From assembly GCA_900547555.1 (NCBI GenBank), contig URHG01000033.1, forward strand, positions 1 through 29,465: a stretch of 29,465 nt of DNA, given 5' to 3'. This document shows positions 1 through 7,632 of the stretch, in pieces. Numbering within the stretch: position 1 is the first letter of the stretch; each line of letters begins with the position of its first letter. The position numbers and the translations under genes are program-made. The notes beneath the pieces were generated by a model. The model worked only from the letters and a program-made list of their open reading frames with translations, was not told the DNA's origin and ran no database searches. This DNA comes from an uncultured Porphyromonadaceae bacterium (GTDB lineage: Bacteria; Bacteroidota; Bacteroidia; Bacteroidales; UBA11471).

Positions 1-1026
1 GAAACGTTGTGCTTGCCGTTGAAGACCGTCCCCTCACCTTCGTTGCAATCATATAACCGGGCAACATTTGCCGAGGTGTATGAGCAGATCGACAAGGATA
101 TAAAAGTGGGATTGGCGGCTTTGAAAGGGAAAGATACCGGTAATTATTACTATATCGGTTACGATGCCATGCTCTTTGTCGCTATGCGCAAGGCACTTTA
201 TACCAATGATTTCGATGCGGCTATCAAATACGGGAAAGAGATATTGGACTCTAACGATAAACTATTTGACATCACCGACCGTACACAATCGGTGGCTCCG
301 GGTGAAATTGCCGGTTCTGATGATTATGATAATTTCATGCAACCGGCCAATCCCGAGTTGATGTATTGCTTCGCAGGTTCTACTTCGACAATATCTAGTC
401 TTATTTCTATATCGAATTCTTTGGAGCAGACTTTTACTCTGTCTCGTACCATCGACAATAACCTGATAGGTCTGTATGACTACGATACGACGACCTGCAT
501 CGGAGACCACCGGTTGGCCTATTGGTATATACCTCCACGAAAAGGTAGAGATCAATATTATAATGCGGGGAATTATAATGCTTTGAAGTTCAATACCTAT
601 GATAATCTCTATATGAGGGCGGCATTCCGATCGGCCGAGGCGTATGTTACGCTGGCCGAAGCGTATGCGCGGAAAGAGAGTCCCGATTACGATACGGCAC
701 TCGATTATGCCAATCGCCTGCGGAAATACCGATTGGACGCACAGGCTTGGCGGGAATTGACCCCGGCCGATTTTGCCGGAGGAGAGGAAATCGTGCAATT
801 TATCTGGGACGAGCGCCGTCGTGAACTCTGTTTCGAGGAGTTGCACCGGTTCATTGATCTTCGCCGTACTACTCGTGCCGAGGTGATACACCCGTACGGC
901 AAAGCCGGATATTATAAATTGGAAAAAGACGATGCGGCCTATACGCTGAATTTCCCGATTGCCGAACGGAGAATCAATCCGCAGAACGTAAACTCACGTC
1001 CGGTGCGTTCTATGCTGTCTTATTGA
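1..1026 (+). CDS. SusD/RagB-family nutrient-binding outer-membrane lipoprotein, 3' part
   Basis: The reading frame is open from the first base, so the N-terminus, signal peptide and lipobox lie outside the window; about 341 C-terminal residues are visible. SusD proteins are surface lipoproteins that cap a SusC TonB-dependent porin and capture glycans or peptides. Family features seen are a TPR-like helix with RSAEAYVTLAEAYAR, the late block IWDERRRELCFEELHRF followed by DLRR, and a C-terminal FPI...NP segment. The partner susC would be expected upstream, outside the window. The lipoprotein 44 nt downstream on the same strand is probably the next gene of the same locus. The substrate cannot be told from this fragment. 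Family assignment is firm. Confidence 0.93.
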   Translation, partial: ETLCLPLKTVPSPSLQSYNRATFAEVYEQIDKDIKVGLAALKGKDTGNYYYIGYDAMLFVAMRKALYTNDFDAAIKYGKEILDSNDKLFDITDRTQSVAPGEIAGSDDYDNFMQPANPELMYCFAGSTSTISSLISISNSLEQTFTLSRTIDNNLIGLYDYDTTTCIGDHRLAYWYIPPRKGRDQYYNAGNYNALKFNTYDNLYMRAAFRSAEAYVTLAEAYARKESPDYDTALDYANRLRKYRLDAQAWRELTPADFAGGEEIVQFIWDERRRELCFEELHRFIDLRRTTRAEVIHPYGKAGYYKLEKDDAAYTLNFPIAERRINPQNVNSRPVRSMLSY

Positions 1027-1070
1027 TTAAGTTATAAACCCGAATTACAAACCTTTTTAATTTAGTGATT

Positions 1071-2285
1071 ATGAAGAAAATGTTTATGTTTGCGAGCTGT
1101 TTGTTGGCAGCCGTAGCGTTCACCGCTTGTAGTGACGATGACAATAATACCGATGGCGACGGAAATGGTGTTGTGAACCAGACTCCCGACGAAGCTATCG
1201 ATGCCTTCAATACCAAGTACGACTTGAATGCTACGCTCGATGTCGATACGGCGACTTTCTGCTATGCTTCACCCGACGGTCGTATGTTTAAGTGGGATAC
1301 TGATATTACCGATGAAAACGGTGATTCGATTCCTGATTTTAGAGGGCAGTATTTTGTGGCGGCCGATAATGAATATGTGGGTAAAGTACTCAATTTCCTC
1401 GAAACCGAAGTGTTCCCTGTATTCGGGAACGACTTTATTGCAAAATATATGCCTCGTACCATCTATTTTGCCAGTGAAGTGCAATATAATCCCTATTATA
1501 CCAATCGTTCTAAGGGGCTGGTAAGTCATTCGAAAGACATACATTATGCCTTTGAAGGGGGAACTTGCTGTCCCGAGTTTATCATGTTCTCGCATTGCTG
1601 TTCCGATTTCGATACGATGGATAAGACCTATCTGAAACGCCTCTATACCTCATTGGTGGTGGAATATATTTTCTCCAATATTGCCAATTCGCGATTGGAA
1701 GAACCTACTGCTTTCAACCAATACAGTATCGACTATACGGTAGGAGTAGATATCATGGGTCTAATTTTTTGTACGAATGCAAACTGCGATGGTTACTATG
1801 ATTCGACCGCCGATGATTTCGAAGAAGGGTGGGTGAATTATGGATTGTATTGGAACTCATTTGACGAAATCGTGAATGGGGAAAATTTGTGGCACATACC
1901 GACTATCTGGTATCAGAGCGAATTGCGTCCCGGACGAGTAGGGGCTGTTGAGCTGAATTTCTTTAGTAACGAACAAGTTGCGGAAACCGGTTATCCTACG
2001 GCTTATTATGCCAATTATTACCGTCCGTCTTTGGCACAGGTTATGGGTGATTATGTAGCCTTTATCGTAACGACGACGGCTGACGAGAAAGAGGCTTATT
2101 ATGCCGAAATAGAAGAATCTCTTTCTTTGGAAGAAGATGGTTTCTTTGCATTTCCGCCGGCTGAAGATTACTTGAACGGCAGTGGAAAAACCAAAGAAAA
2201 TGTGCTTCCCGACATCAAAGCCCGTGTAGAGCTTTGCAAAGAGTATTTTGCACAATATGGCGTTACGCTGGCCGATAAACAATAA
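1071..2285 (+). CDS. Surface lipoprotein resembling the SusD-associated zinc metallopeptidase family, active site missing
   Basis: 404 residues. The ATG at 1071 is preferred over the GTG at 1065 because it gives a clean lipoprotein signal ending FTAC (Cys20). SDDDNN follows the Cys, the acidic type of signal known to send Bacteroidetes lipoproteins to the cell surface. Overall layout and position after susD resemble the putative zinc-binding metallopeptidase family (Peptidase_Mx1-like) common in SusCD loci. However, where that family has HExxH the sequence reads VVEYIFSNI (about residues 196-204), and the later acidic active-site block appears as MGDYVAFIV. If the assignment is right, this is a non-catalytic, probably ligand-binding homologue. 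The family call rests on alignment by eye and is moderate; that it is a surface lipoprotein is strong. An odd Cys-rich stretch (GTCCPEF...HCCSDF) precedes the degenerate site. Confidence 0.72.
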   Translation: MKKMFMFASCLLAAVAFTACSDDDNNTDGDGNGVVNQTPDEAIDAFNTKYDLNATLDVDTATFCYASPDGRMFKWDTDITDENGDSIPDFRGQYFVAADNEYVGKVLNFLETEVFPVFGNDFIAKYMPRTIYFASEVQYNPYYTNRSKGLVSHSKDIHYAFEGGTCCPEFIMFSHCCSDFDTMDKTYLKRLYTSLVVEYIFSNIANSRLEEPTAFNQYSIDYTVGVDIMGLIFCTNANCDGYYDSTADDFEEGWVNYGLYWNSFDEIVNGENLWHIPTIWYQSELRPGRVGAVELNFFSNEQVAETGYPTAYYANYYRPSLAQVMGDYVAFIVTTTADEKEAYYAEIEESLSLEEDGFFAFPPAEDYLNGSGKTKENVLPDIKARVELCKEYFAQYGVTLADKQ

Positions 2286-2298
2286 TATATAAATGTAG

Positions 2299-2334
2299 CA
2301 ATCCTTATACTCCCCGAAAGGAGTGTAGGGATTG
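2299..2334 (+). terminator. Hairpin between the lipoprotein gene and the TlpA-like gene
   Basis: CAATCCTTATACTCC pairs with GGAGTGTAGGGATTG (15 pairs, two G-U) around a short CCGAAA loop. The tail (TTGTAT) is only weakly T-rich, so this could be an attenuating or RNA-processing hairpin rather than a full terminator. Confidence 0.6.
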
Positions 2335-2359
2335 TTGTATGATGATAAACAATAAAACT

Positions 2360-3487
2360 ATGAAATTGAAAAATTTAACCGCAATTGCCTTAACGGGTAT
2401 GGTGTGCTTGTCGGCTTGTACGCCCAAGCACACGGTAGAAGGTAAATGGGCAGATGGGGCCGGAAAAACGGTATATCTGCAAAAGAAAGTGAACGATGAA
2501 AATAAAAGTGTCGATTCGGTCGTTGTCTCAGCCGACGGCTCTTTCTCGTTTACCCTTCCTGCCGGCATCGTAGATGTGTATGAATTGAGTGCCGCAAAAG
2601 AGGCGAAAAAAGACATTCTCGTCTCGGAAATTCCTGTTGTCGTAACGATAGCCACAGAACTTCGTACGGCTAAGGATAGTTCGACGTATGAAGCCCTTTC
2701 GATCAAAGCCGCAGGTGATGAACAAAAAGTGTATGAAGAAGGAACCCAAATGATTATGACGTCTTCTTTCATGCAACTGGGTCGTATGTTTACCTTATCG
2801 AACATACTGCAAGGAAAAGATACGACAATGTCTTTGGATTCTGCGGTCGTTTTCTTCGATATGATGGACGCCAAAATGAACGAGGCGATTCATAACTTTG
2901 TAGATTCGGCCAAGAACAACTACGGTGTAGCTTATTTCATCAAAGATTTCATGATACAGAATGCTCCTTTCGATACCGTGCAAGCTGCATATAATATACT
3001 GACCGATCGCGTAAAACAATCGGCTCCCGGATTGGAATTGAAAGATGCGGTAGAGGCGTTGGCTTCTGTTTCGATAGGAGGAACGGCTCCCGATATTACG
3101 TTGATGACTCCCGATAGTACCGAGCTTTCGTTGTCGAGTTTGCGCGGCCACTATGTATTGCTCGACTTCTGGGCATCGTGGTGCGGTCCTTGTTTGCGCG
3201 AGGTTCCCAATGTAAAAGCTATTTACGAAAAGTACCATGACAAGGGCTTTGAAATCTTCGGCGTTTCGCTCGATGAGACGGCCGGTCCGTGGAAAGCTGC
3301 CATTAAGAAAAACGATATGAACTGGCACCATGTATCGTCGCTCAAAGGTTGGGAATGTCCTGTTGCCAAACAATATAATGTTACCGGCATTCCCCGTATG
3401 TATATCATCGATCCCGAAGGAAAAATCATCGCTCAGGATTTGCGAGGTGAGGAGTTGGCCAATTTTGTTGCCGGACTTTACGAATAA
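2360..3487 (+). CDS. TlpA-like thioredoxin-fold lipoprotein (DUF4369-type N-terminal region)
   Basis: 375 residues from the ATG at 2360, which gives a short basic start and a lipobox LSAC (Cys20); an in-frame ATG at 2339 would add seven residues but lies on the tail of the upstream hairpin. The N-terminal third has the beta-rich pattern (VEGKWADGAGKTVYLQK...) of the DUF4369 region that often precedes thioredoxin domains in Bacteroidetes. The C-terminal domain (about 245-375) is of AhpC-TSA/TlpA type with the redox pair WCGPC (Cys275, Cys278) and the cis-Pro loop TGIPRMYIIDPEG. It probably works as a periplasmic, membrane-anchored disulfide reductase or isomerase. A strong terminator follows, closing this plus-strand run. 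It may be a separate unit from the SusD locus because a hairpin separates them. Confidence 0.9.
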   Translation: MKLKNLTAIALTGMVCLSACTPKHTVEGKWADGAGKTVYLQKKVNDENKSVDSVVVSADGSFSFTLPAGIVDVYELSAAKEAKKDILVSEIPVVVTIATELRTAKDSSTYEALSIKAAGDEQKVYEEGTQMIMTSSFMQLGRMFTLSNILQGKDTTMSLDSAVVFFDMMDAKMNEAIHNFVDSAKNNYGVAYFIKDFMIQNAPFDTVQAAYNILTDRVKQSAPGLELKDAVEALASVSIGGTAPDITLMTPDSTELSLSSLRGHYVLLDFWASWCGPCLREVPNVKAIYEKYHDKGFEIFGVSLDETAGPWKAAIKKNDMNWHHVSSLKGWECPVAKQYNVTGIPRMYIIDPEGKIIAQDLRGEELANFVAGLYE

Positions 3488-3510
3488 TTTTTTACGTATT
3501 TCATAAGAGA

Positions 3511-3551
3511 AACTCCGTATCGGCATTTTGCCGGTACGGAGTTGTTTTTTT
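3511..3551 (+). terminator. Rho-independent terminator after the TlpA-like gene
   Basis: AACTCCGTATCGGCA and TGCCGGTACGGAGTT pair over 15 positions (one G-U) with a TTT loop, followed by G and a run of seven T. Confidence 0.93.
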
Positions 3552-3552
3552 C

Positions 3553-3600
3553 TGTCATTCTGAAAGGATCTGCCTTGAAGAATCCTTACGAAGCAAGCGC
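3553..3600. repeat. Partial copy of the TGTCATTCTGA repeat
   Basis: Begins with TGTCATTCTGA and continues to GAAGAATCC like the full units, but lacks the closing GGAATGACA end. The next complete unit starts immediately after, so this looks like a truncated left half. It directly abuts the T-run of the preceding terminator. Confidence 0.75.
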
Positions 3601-3601
3601 A

Positions 3602-3696
3602 TGTCATTCTGAACGTAGCGTAGTGAAGTGAAGAATCTCAAACAAAAAGCACGAGATTCCTCACACTCGGTCAACAGACCTCGGTTCGGAATGACA
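3602..3696. repeat. Inverted-repeat unit 1 (TGTCATTCTGA ... TTCGGAATGACA)
   Basis: About 95 bp. The left end TGTCATTCTGAACG and right end TTCGGAATGACA are imperfect inverted repeats, and the inner GAATCTC and GAGATTC also pair, so the unit could fold into a long cruciform or RNA hairpin. It has no coding potential. Confidence 0.85.
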
Positions 3697-3701
3697 GACG
3701 A

Positions 3702-3785
3702 TGTCATTCTGACGACTGTAAGGAGGAAGAATCTCCTGCTGGGTGCATAAAACAATAAGATTCCTCATGTTCATTCGGAATGACA
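3702..3785. repeat. Inverted-repeat unit 2, near-identical to unit 4
   Basis: 84 bp with TGTCATTCTGA and TTCGGAATGACA ends. It differs from the unit at 4141-4224 at three positions, all transitions, when aligned by eye. The centre (CTCCTGCTGGGTG...) differs from units 1, 3 and 5, so units 2 and 4 form a recent pair. Confidence 0.88.
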
Positions 3786-4046
3786 TTTAAGCGGCAGAGG
3801 AACATTTCCGATCGGCTGTGCCGTACTATACACGCGATCGACAAGTTTCGGATGAGTCGAAGGCATGCCCGCCTTTGTCGGGCTGCCGGGAGCGAGAGAG
3901 AAGGCGGAAGCAGGGCGAGGACTGTTTGAGCGGAGCGAGTTCCGCAGCCCCCGTCGGAGATCGAAGCGAAAGGCAGGAAAACCCGATAACGAGCGGGCGA
4001 CCTTTCTTGATAACTTCTTTGCGGCGGGAAAGAAGTTACAGTATGC
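3786..4046. other. GC-rich non-coding block inside the repeat cluster, with a palindrome
   Basis: Base composition is distinctly richer in G and C than the flanking repeats (runs such as GCCGGGAGCGAGAGAG). It contains the palindromic segment at 4011-4038, in which TAACTTCTTT and AAAGAAGTTA pair over 10 bp around GCGGCGGG. Short open frames exist on both strands, but none has a recognisable protein pattern, so they are treated as non-coding. It separates repeat units 2 and 3 and may itself be a dispersed intergenic element. Its function is unknown. Confidence 0.55.
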
Positions 4047-4136
4047 TGTCATTCTGAACGCAACGTAAGCGGAATGAAGAATCCCAACCTAAGAGTGCGT
4101 ATGGCATGAGGTCTCTCACTTTCATTTGAGATGACA
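4047..4136. repeat. Inverted-repeat unit 3
   Basis: About 90 bp with left end TGTCATTCTGAACGCAACG and a diverged right end GAGATGACA. The inner GAAGAATCCC block matches the GAAGAATCTC of the other units. Confidence 0.8.
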
Positions 4137-4140
4137 GGAA

Positions 4141-4224
4141 TGTCATTCTGACGACTGCAAGGAGGAAGAATCTCCTGCTGGGTGTATAAAACAATAAGAT
4201 TCCTCATATTCATTCGGAATGACA
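4141..4224. repeat. Inverted-repeat unit 4, near-identical to unit 2
   Basis: 84 bp, same ends and same centre as 3702-3785 apart from three transitions. Both copies have the same orientation. Confidence 0.88.
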
Positions 4225-4229
4225 TTGGG

Positions 4230-4319
4230 TGTCATGTTGAACGATAGCGAAGTATCTCCATGCAAACGAGTAAAAGTAAGAGATCCCTCGTCAGCCTGTC
4301 GGCCTCACTTGGAATGACA
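4230..4319. repeat. Inverted-repeat unit 5, diverged
   Basis: About 90 bp with ends TGTCATGTTGAACG and TTGGAATGACA. The centre (GAAGTATCTCC...AGAGATCCCTCG) keeps the AGTATCTC / GAGATCCC inner pairing but is the most diverged copy. It lies just beyond the 3' end of the glycosyltransferase gene. Confidence 0.8.
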
Positions 4320-4367
4320 CTTTACCATTCCGAACACAACGGAGAAGAAACATCGTTAGGATTTCTC

Positions 4368-5321
4368 TTATGACTCGTGGTCGTGTGTGAGAAATGTCTC
4401 GATATTATAACGCGGGCGTTGTTTTACCTCGATGTATATTTTCCCGATATATTCTCCTATGGTGCCTATGGCGATGAGCAATACGCTGCCCAAGAACCAG
4501 AAAGAAAGCATCAACGACGTCCATCCTTCTACGGTACGCCCGATGAAAAACGAAACGAGCGTATAAATTGCCATGATAAGAGTGATAAAAAGTATGAGAA
4601 AGCCCATAGAGGAGATGAGCCGTATAGGCCTTGTGGAGAATGAGGTAATACCCTCGATAGCGAAGTTGACCATTTTACGCAAAGGGTACTTCGATACCCC
4701 AGCAAAACGCTCTTTCCGCTCGTAATAGACACAAGTCGTTTTGTAACCGATCGTGGGAATAATGCCGCGAAGAAAAAGATTGCGTTCGGGATATTCCGAT
4801 AAAAATTGCAAGGCGCGGCGGCTCATCAGCCGATAGTCGGCGTGGTTATATACCGAGTTGGCTCCCAATCCCGACATCAGCCGGTAAAACATCAGAGCCG
4901 TTGTACGCTTGAAAAAAGTATCGGTCTTACGGGAGCTCCGTACGCCGTAAACGATGTCGAATCCTTGCGTAAAAGCATCGACCATGCTTTCGATGGCGGA
5001 GACATCGTCTTGCAAGTCGGCATCGATCGATACGGCGGCATCGCAGATGTCTCTGACCGTCATCAGTCCTGCCAGCAGGGCATTCTGATGTCCTCGGTTC
5101 AATGCCAAACTCAGGCCGAATATATGTTTGTCGTTTTTATACAATTCTTCGATCATCGGCCATGTATTGTCCTTACTGCCGTCATTGACGAACAGGATAA
5201 AACTGTTTTCCGATATTTTATCTTTGTCGATCAACCCTTTCAGTATGCGTGTAAGTTGTCGGGCCGATTCTTCGATAACGCCTTCCTCGTTGTAGCAAGG
5301 CACGACAATCGCAAGTCTCAT
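4368..5321 (-). CDS. GT2 family polyprenyl-phosphate glycosyltransferase (GtrB/DPM1-like)
   Basis: 317 residues. The N-terminal GT-A domain has PCYNEE (8-13), VNDGSKDNT (45-53) and SIDADLQDD (98-106, with nucleotide-sugar/metal Asp100 and Asp102), followed by the acceptor-region motif YNHADYRLMSR. Two hydrophobic helices (roughly 235-260 and 268-290) end the protein, the arrangement of GtrB/YfdH-type enzymes. These enzymes load a sugar from a nucleotide donor onto a lipid-phosphate carrier at the inner face of the inner membrane, for later transfer to lipids, glycans or proteins. It starts 57 nt after the stop of the small gene upstream on the same strand, so it may belong to the dksA-lspA transcription unit. 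The donor sugar cannot be deduced. Confidence 0.92.
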   Translation of the reverse strand: MRLAIVVPCYNEEGVIEESARQLTRILKGLIDKDKISENSFILFVNDGSKDNTWPMIEELYKNDKHIFGLSLALNRGHQNALLAGLMTVRDICDAAVSIDADLQDDVSAIESMVDAFTQGFDIVYGVRSSRKTDTFFKRTTALMFYRLMSGLGANSVYNHADYRLMSRRALQFLSEYPERNLFLRGIIPTIGYKTTCVYYERKERFAGVSKYPLRKMVNFAIEGITSFSTRPIRLISSMGFLILFITLIMAIYTLVSFFIGRTVEGWTSLMLSFWFLGSVLLIAIGTIGEYIGKIYIEVKQRPRYNIETFLTHDHES

Positions 5322-5378
5322 ATAAGTAGAATATATTGTTCTTTCCTAGCAACGAAGATACAAAAAAACTTCATATAA

Positions 5379-5744
5379 TTATAATGATAAGATTTCTTGT
5401 AAATATATCTCTCTATTTGCCGGGGAGGGGATTATGGTATACAAACGGGATATGGGCGGCTTACAAAACGGCAACAGTGCCGATGAATCGGATAGGTAGG
5501 TGGCCAGTGCGGACAAGGTGAAAATATTTCGGGCTTTCAGCTCGGCTATGATTTGCGATTTGCTGGGTTCGAACGAAGCATTGGCAACGAATAAAATTCC
5601 ATCGCAGAAACGAGTCCCGGCCGTCTCTTTTTTGTAAGGCGACAAAGCGATCGTATGATGGATGCTATCGGCGTGTAGCAGATGTCGCCCTATCAATCCT
5701 TTTTCCCAATAAATAAAATGGGCTAAAAAAGTCTGGACCGTCAT
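5379..5744 (-). CDS. Conserved-looking small protein of unknown function, coupled to the DUF4296-type gene
   Basis: 121 residues. I do not recognise a family. There is no signal peptide, membrane segment or catalytic motif; the sequence is mixed alpha/beta in character, with a Cys at 47 and a C-terminal SRLYTIIPSPANREIYLQEILSL-like end. The start codon overlaps the stop of the upstream gene as ATGA (5741-5744), which argues for a real, translationally coupled gene. The frame stays open for its full length and no competing antisense frame is convincing. Its place after lspA and the lipoprotein may tie it to the envelope, but that is only context. Confidence 0.7.
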   Translation of the reverse strand: MTVQTFLAHFIYWEKGLIGRHLLHADSIHHTIALSPYKKETAGTRFCDGILFVANASFEPSKSQIIAELKARNIFTLSALATYLSDSSALLPFCKPPISRLYTIIPSPANREIYLQEILSL

Positions 5745-6523
5745 GATGCGGATTTGGGAACGTTCGGTCGGTTTTTATGGCGGATACGCAATAAAGAAAT
5801 TTTGTCGGCGTATGTTTCCTGCCACATCGGGTGCAGCGGGACTTCGATGCTGCCCATGACTCGGGTTATACGCTCGTTTTGAGCTTGCGCCTCGATCATT
5901 GTCGTACCGTTGTGCAGAATCTCTCGCGTTACCGAATAGATGGAGTCGTTACGGTGTCTTATCACGAGAGTAATACGGGCTTTGTCGGGTATCCCCTGAG
6001 GCAGTTGGTCGAAATTAACCGAAAGTTGGAAGATGTCGTTTTCCCTGAAATTATCGTCGGCGAGGATATTAAACAGCAGGACATGACGGTACAGGCGGGG
6101 TTCGAACAAATAATACGGGTCTTTGTTCCATACATCGATCGAGTCGCCGGGACGGGTGAGAGGCGAACTTTTGCGTTCGACCAGCAATGTTTTCACGGCA
6201 TCGTCTTCCTCTTTCAGCCTTGCGGTAACGTTGTTGTACATTTGGGAATACTTGGTCATATGCTCGCTGTACCATACCAAAGACGTGTCGAATTGCGCTT
6301 GTGTTACATGATGCCGGTCGAAGACCGATTGCCGCAATCTTTCCTTTTCTCTATCCGATGCGTATTGGGTGAGGTTGTCCGAAATCGCTTCGGCTTTGTG
6401 TATGTCGATAAGAAGATTTTCCATTTGTTCGGGAGCGATGATATGCGACGGGATTTGTTCGCACGCCGTAGAAACAAGTACGAAAAATATTCCTGCGCCT
6501 AATATTCGCTTTACTCTGAACAT
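5741..6523 (-). CDS. DUF4296-type lipoprotein of unknown function
   Basis: 260 residues beginning with a basic signal and hydrophobic core ending VSTAC (lipobox, Cys21), so the mature protein is lipid-anchored. The region after the Cys (APEQMENLLIDIHKAEAISDNLT... then FDRHHVTQAQFDTSLVWYSEH) matches the conserved pattern of the Bacteroidetes DUF4296 family. The C-terminal half (FQLSVNFDQLP ... KARITLVIRHRNDSIYSV) looks beta-rich. It sits 12 nt after lspA, whose product processes exactly this kind of prolipoprotein, and overlaps the next gene by ATGA. No biochemical role is known to me; an envelope function is likely. Confidence 0.85.
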   Translation of the reverse strand: MFRVKRILGAGIFFVLVSTACEQIPSHIIAPEQMENLLIDIHKAEAISDNLTQYASDREKERLRQSVFDRHHVTQAQFDTSLVWYSEHMTKYSQMYNNVTARLKEEDDAVKTLLVERKSSPLTRPGDSIDVWNKDPYYLFEPRLYRHVLLFNILADDNFRENDIFQLSVNFDQLPQGIPDKARITLVIRHRNDSIYSVTREILHNGTTMIEAQAQNERITRVMGSIEVPLHPMWQETYADKISLLRIRHKNRPNVPKSAS

Positions 6524-6535
6524 CTGAACGTATTT

Positions 6536-7168
6536 TTATTTCGACTTCGAAGGGAATAATTCCGAGAGGGAAGACGAGAATGTGTGCCGGTAGAATAAGA
6601 TAAGGACGATTACACCCACCGATATAGAGGCATCGGCGATGTTGAAAATAGGGTGGAAGAATTCAAAATATTCTCCCCCGATGAACGGCATCCACTGAGG
6701 CCAGTAAAACCCGAATAATGAAAAATAAAGCATATCTACCACTTTGCCATATAGAAAAGGCGCATAACCACCGCCCTCGGGCATGAACGTCGCTACCGTG
6801 TAGAAAGTCGATTCGCTGAATATCAACCCGTAAAAAAGCGAGTCGATGATATTTCCCATTGCCCCTGCAAATATAAGCGATATGCAGATGACGAATCCGT
6901 TTTTGTAACGGACGGCCCGTTGCGTAAGTCTATATAGATAGTATCCGATTACGGCAATGGCGATAACCCTGAATAAGCTGAGAAACAACTTACCGAGAAT
7001 TTCGATACCGAATGCCATTCCGTTGTTTTCGATAAAAAGGATACGGAACCACGGAAAGACGACGACAGATTCGCCCAAAGTAAAATGTGTCTTAATCCAT
7101 ATTTTTGATGCTTGATCGATGATCAGCACCAAAAATATGGAAAGAAAAGCAACTTGCCGCTTTGTCAT
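6536..7168 (-). CDS. lspA: Lipoprotein signal peptidase II
   Basis: 210 residues. The ATG at 7168 overlaps the stop of the upstream regulator as ATGA; an upstream in-frame start at 7258 would run through that gene and is rejected. LspA is an inner-membrane aspartyl protease that cuts prolipoproteins before the acylated Cys. Motifs seen are IENNGMAFG (46-54), GNIID with Asp109 and FNIADASIS with Asp179, the two catalytic aspartates, and VVDM (143-146). The segment between Asp109 and Asp179 is about 70 residues, longer than in proteobacterial enzymes, and carries an extra loop with WPQWMPF. Several lipoproteins in this window are expected substrates. Confidence 0.95.
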   Translation of the reverse strand: MTKRQVAFLSIFLVLIIDQASKIWIKTHFTLGESVVVFPWFRILFIENNGMAFGIEILGKLFLSLFRVIAIAVIGYYLYRLTQRAVRYKNGFVICISLIFAGAMGNIIDSLFYGLIFSESTFYTVATFMPEGGGYAPFLYGKVVDMLYFSLFGFYWPQWMPFIGGEYFEFFHPIFNIADASISVGVIVLILFYRHTFSSSLSELFPSKSK

Positions 7169-7542
7169 TTCTGTTCTTTCTTCGCATTGATACTCAATGT
7201 GGCATGAGGCACGGCGTAAAGGCGTTCTTTGGGAATCAGTTCGCCGGTTTCCCTGCAAATGCCGTATGTCTTGTTTTCGATACGTACCAGTGCGGCTTGC
7301 AGGTGTTGTATGAATTTCATTTGTCGCTGAGCCAGTTGCCCGGCTTCTTCTTTGGAGAGAGTCGTAGCACCTTCTTCCAAAACTTTGAATGTGGGAGAGG
7401 TGTCGCTGGTGTCGTTACCGTCGGCATTCATGACAGAAGCTTTCAACAACTCATAATCTTTATATGCTTTTTCGAGTTTGTCTTGAATAATAGCGCGAAA
7501 TTCTTCCAGCTCTGCGTCGGAATAACGTGTTTTCTTGCCCAT
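7165..7542 (-). CDS. DksA/TraR-family RNA-polymerase-binding regulator with a degenerate zinc finger
   Basis: 125 residues. The N-terminal two-thirds is a helical hairpin with acidic residues near the tip (NADGNDTSDTSP), as in DksA-type proteins that insert into the RNA polymerase secondary channel. The C-terminal part keeps the family pattern YGICRETGELIPKERL and AVPHATLS (about 93-116), but only one of the usual four zinc Cys remains, so metal binding is unlikely. I believe this reduced form is common in Bacteroidetes. It leads the operon with lspA (ATGA overlap) and has its own promoter at 7579-7610, whose -33 box lies in the loop of the ileS terminator. Confidence 0.9.
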   Translation of the reverse strand: MGKKTRYSDAELEEFRAIIQDKLEKAYKDYELLKASVMNADGNDTSDTSPTFKVLEEGATTLSKEEAGQLAQRQMKFIQHLQAALVRIENKTYGICRETGELIPKERLYAVPHATLSINAKKEQK

Positions 7543-7578
7543 GGTTAGAAATGTTTTTGGTTTTTAATATTCAGTTTG

Positions 7579-7610
7579 CGAAGGTAAAAAGATTTGCCCC
7601 ATATTACAAA
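7579..7610 (-). promoter_or_regulatory. Bacteroidetes-type promoter for the dksA-like/lspA operon
   Basis: On the minus strand, TTTG (7610-7607), a 20-nt spacer, then TACCTTCG (7586-7579), one base off the TAnnTTTG consensus. It is about 37 nt upstream of the start codon. Confidence 0.75.
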
Positions 7611-7625
7611 TTAATACGGGGCAAA
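7586..7625 (-). terminator. Rho-independent terminator of ileS, overlapping the next promoter
   Basis: On the minus strand TTTGCCCCGTATTA pairs with TAATATGGGGCAAA (14 pairs, one G-U) around a 5-nt loop, followed by TCTTTTTA. It lies 7 nt after the ileS stop. The loop carries the TTTG -33 box of the downstream promoter, so terminator and promoter are superposed. Confidence 0.92.
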
Positions 7626-7632
7626 ATCGATA

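Noticed and set aside
3818..4068. Overlapping open frames of 65-95 codons on both strands in the GC-rich block
   Set aside because: They overlap one another in several frames, have odd Arg/Gly/Ser-rich composition, no family pattern and no start context. They follow from the high GC of a repeat-like block.
3553..4319. CRISPR array
   Set aside because: The units are about 90 bp, diverged and palindromic at their ends, with no uniform short repeat or regular spacers and no cas genes nearby.
5831..6502. 223-codon plus-strand frame opposite the DUF4296-type gene
   Set aside because: The minus-strand frame has a lipobox, family pattern and tight operon spacing; the plus frame has none of these.
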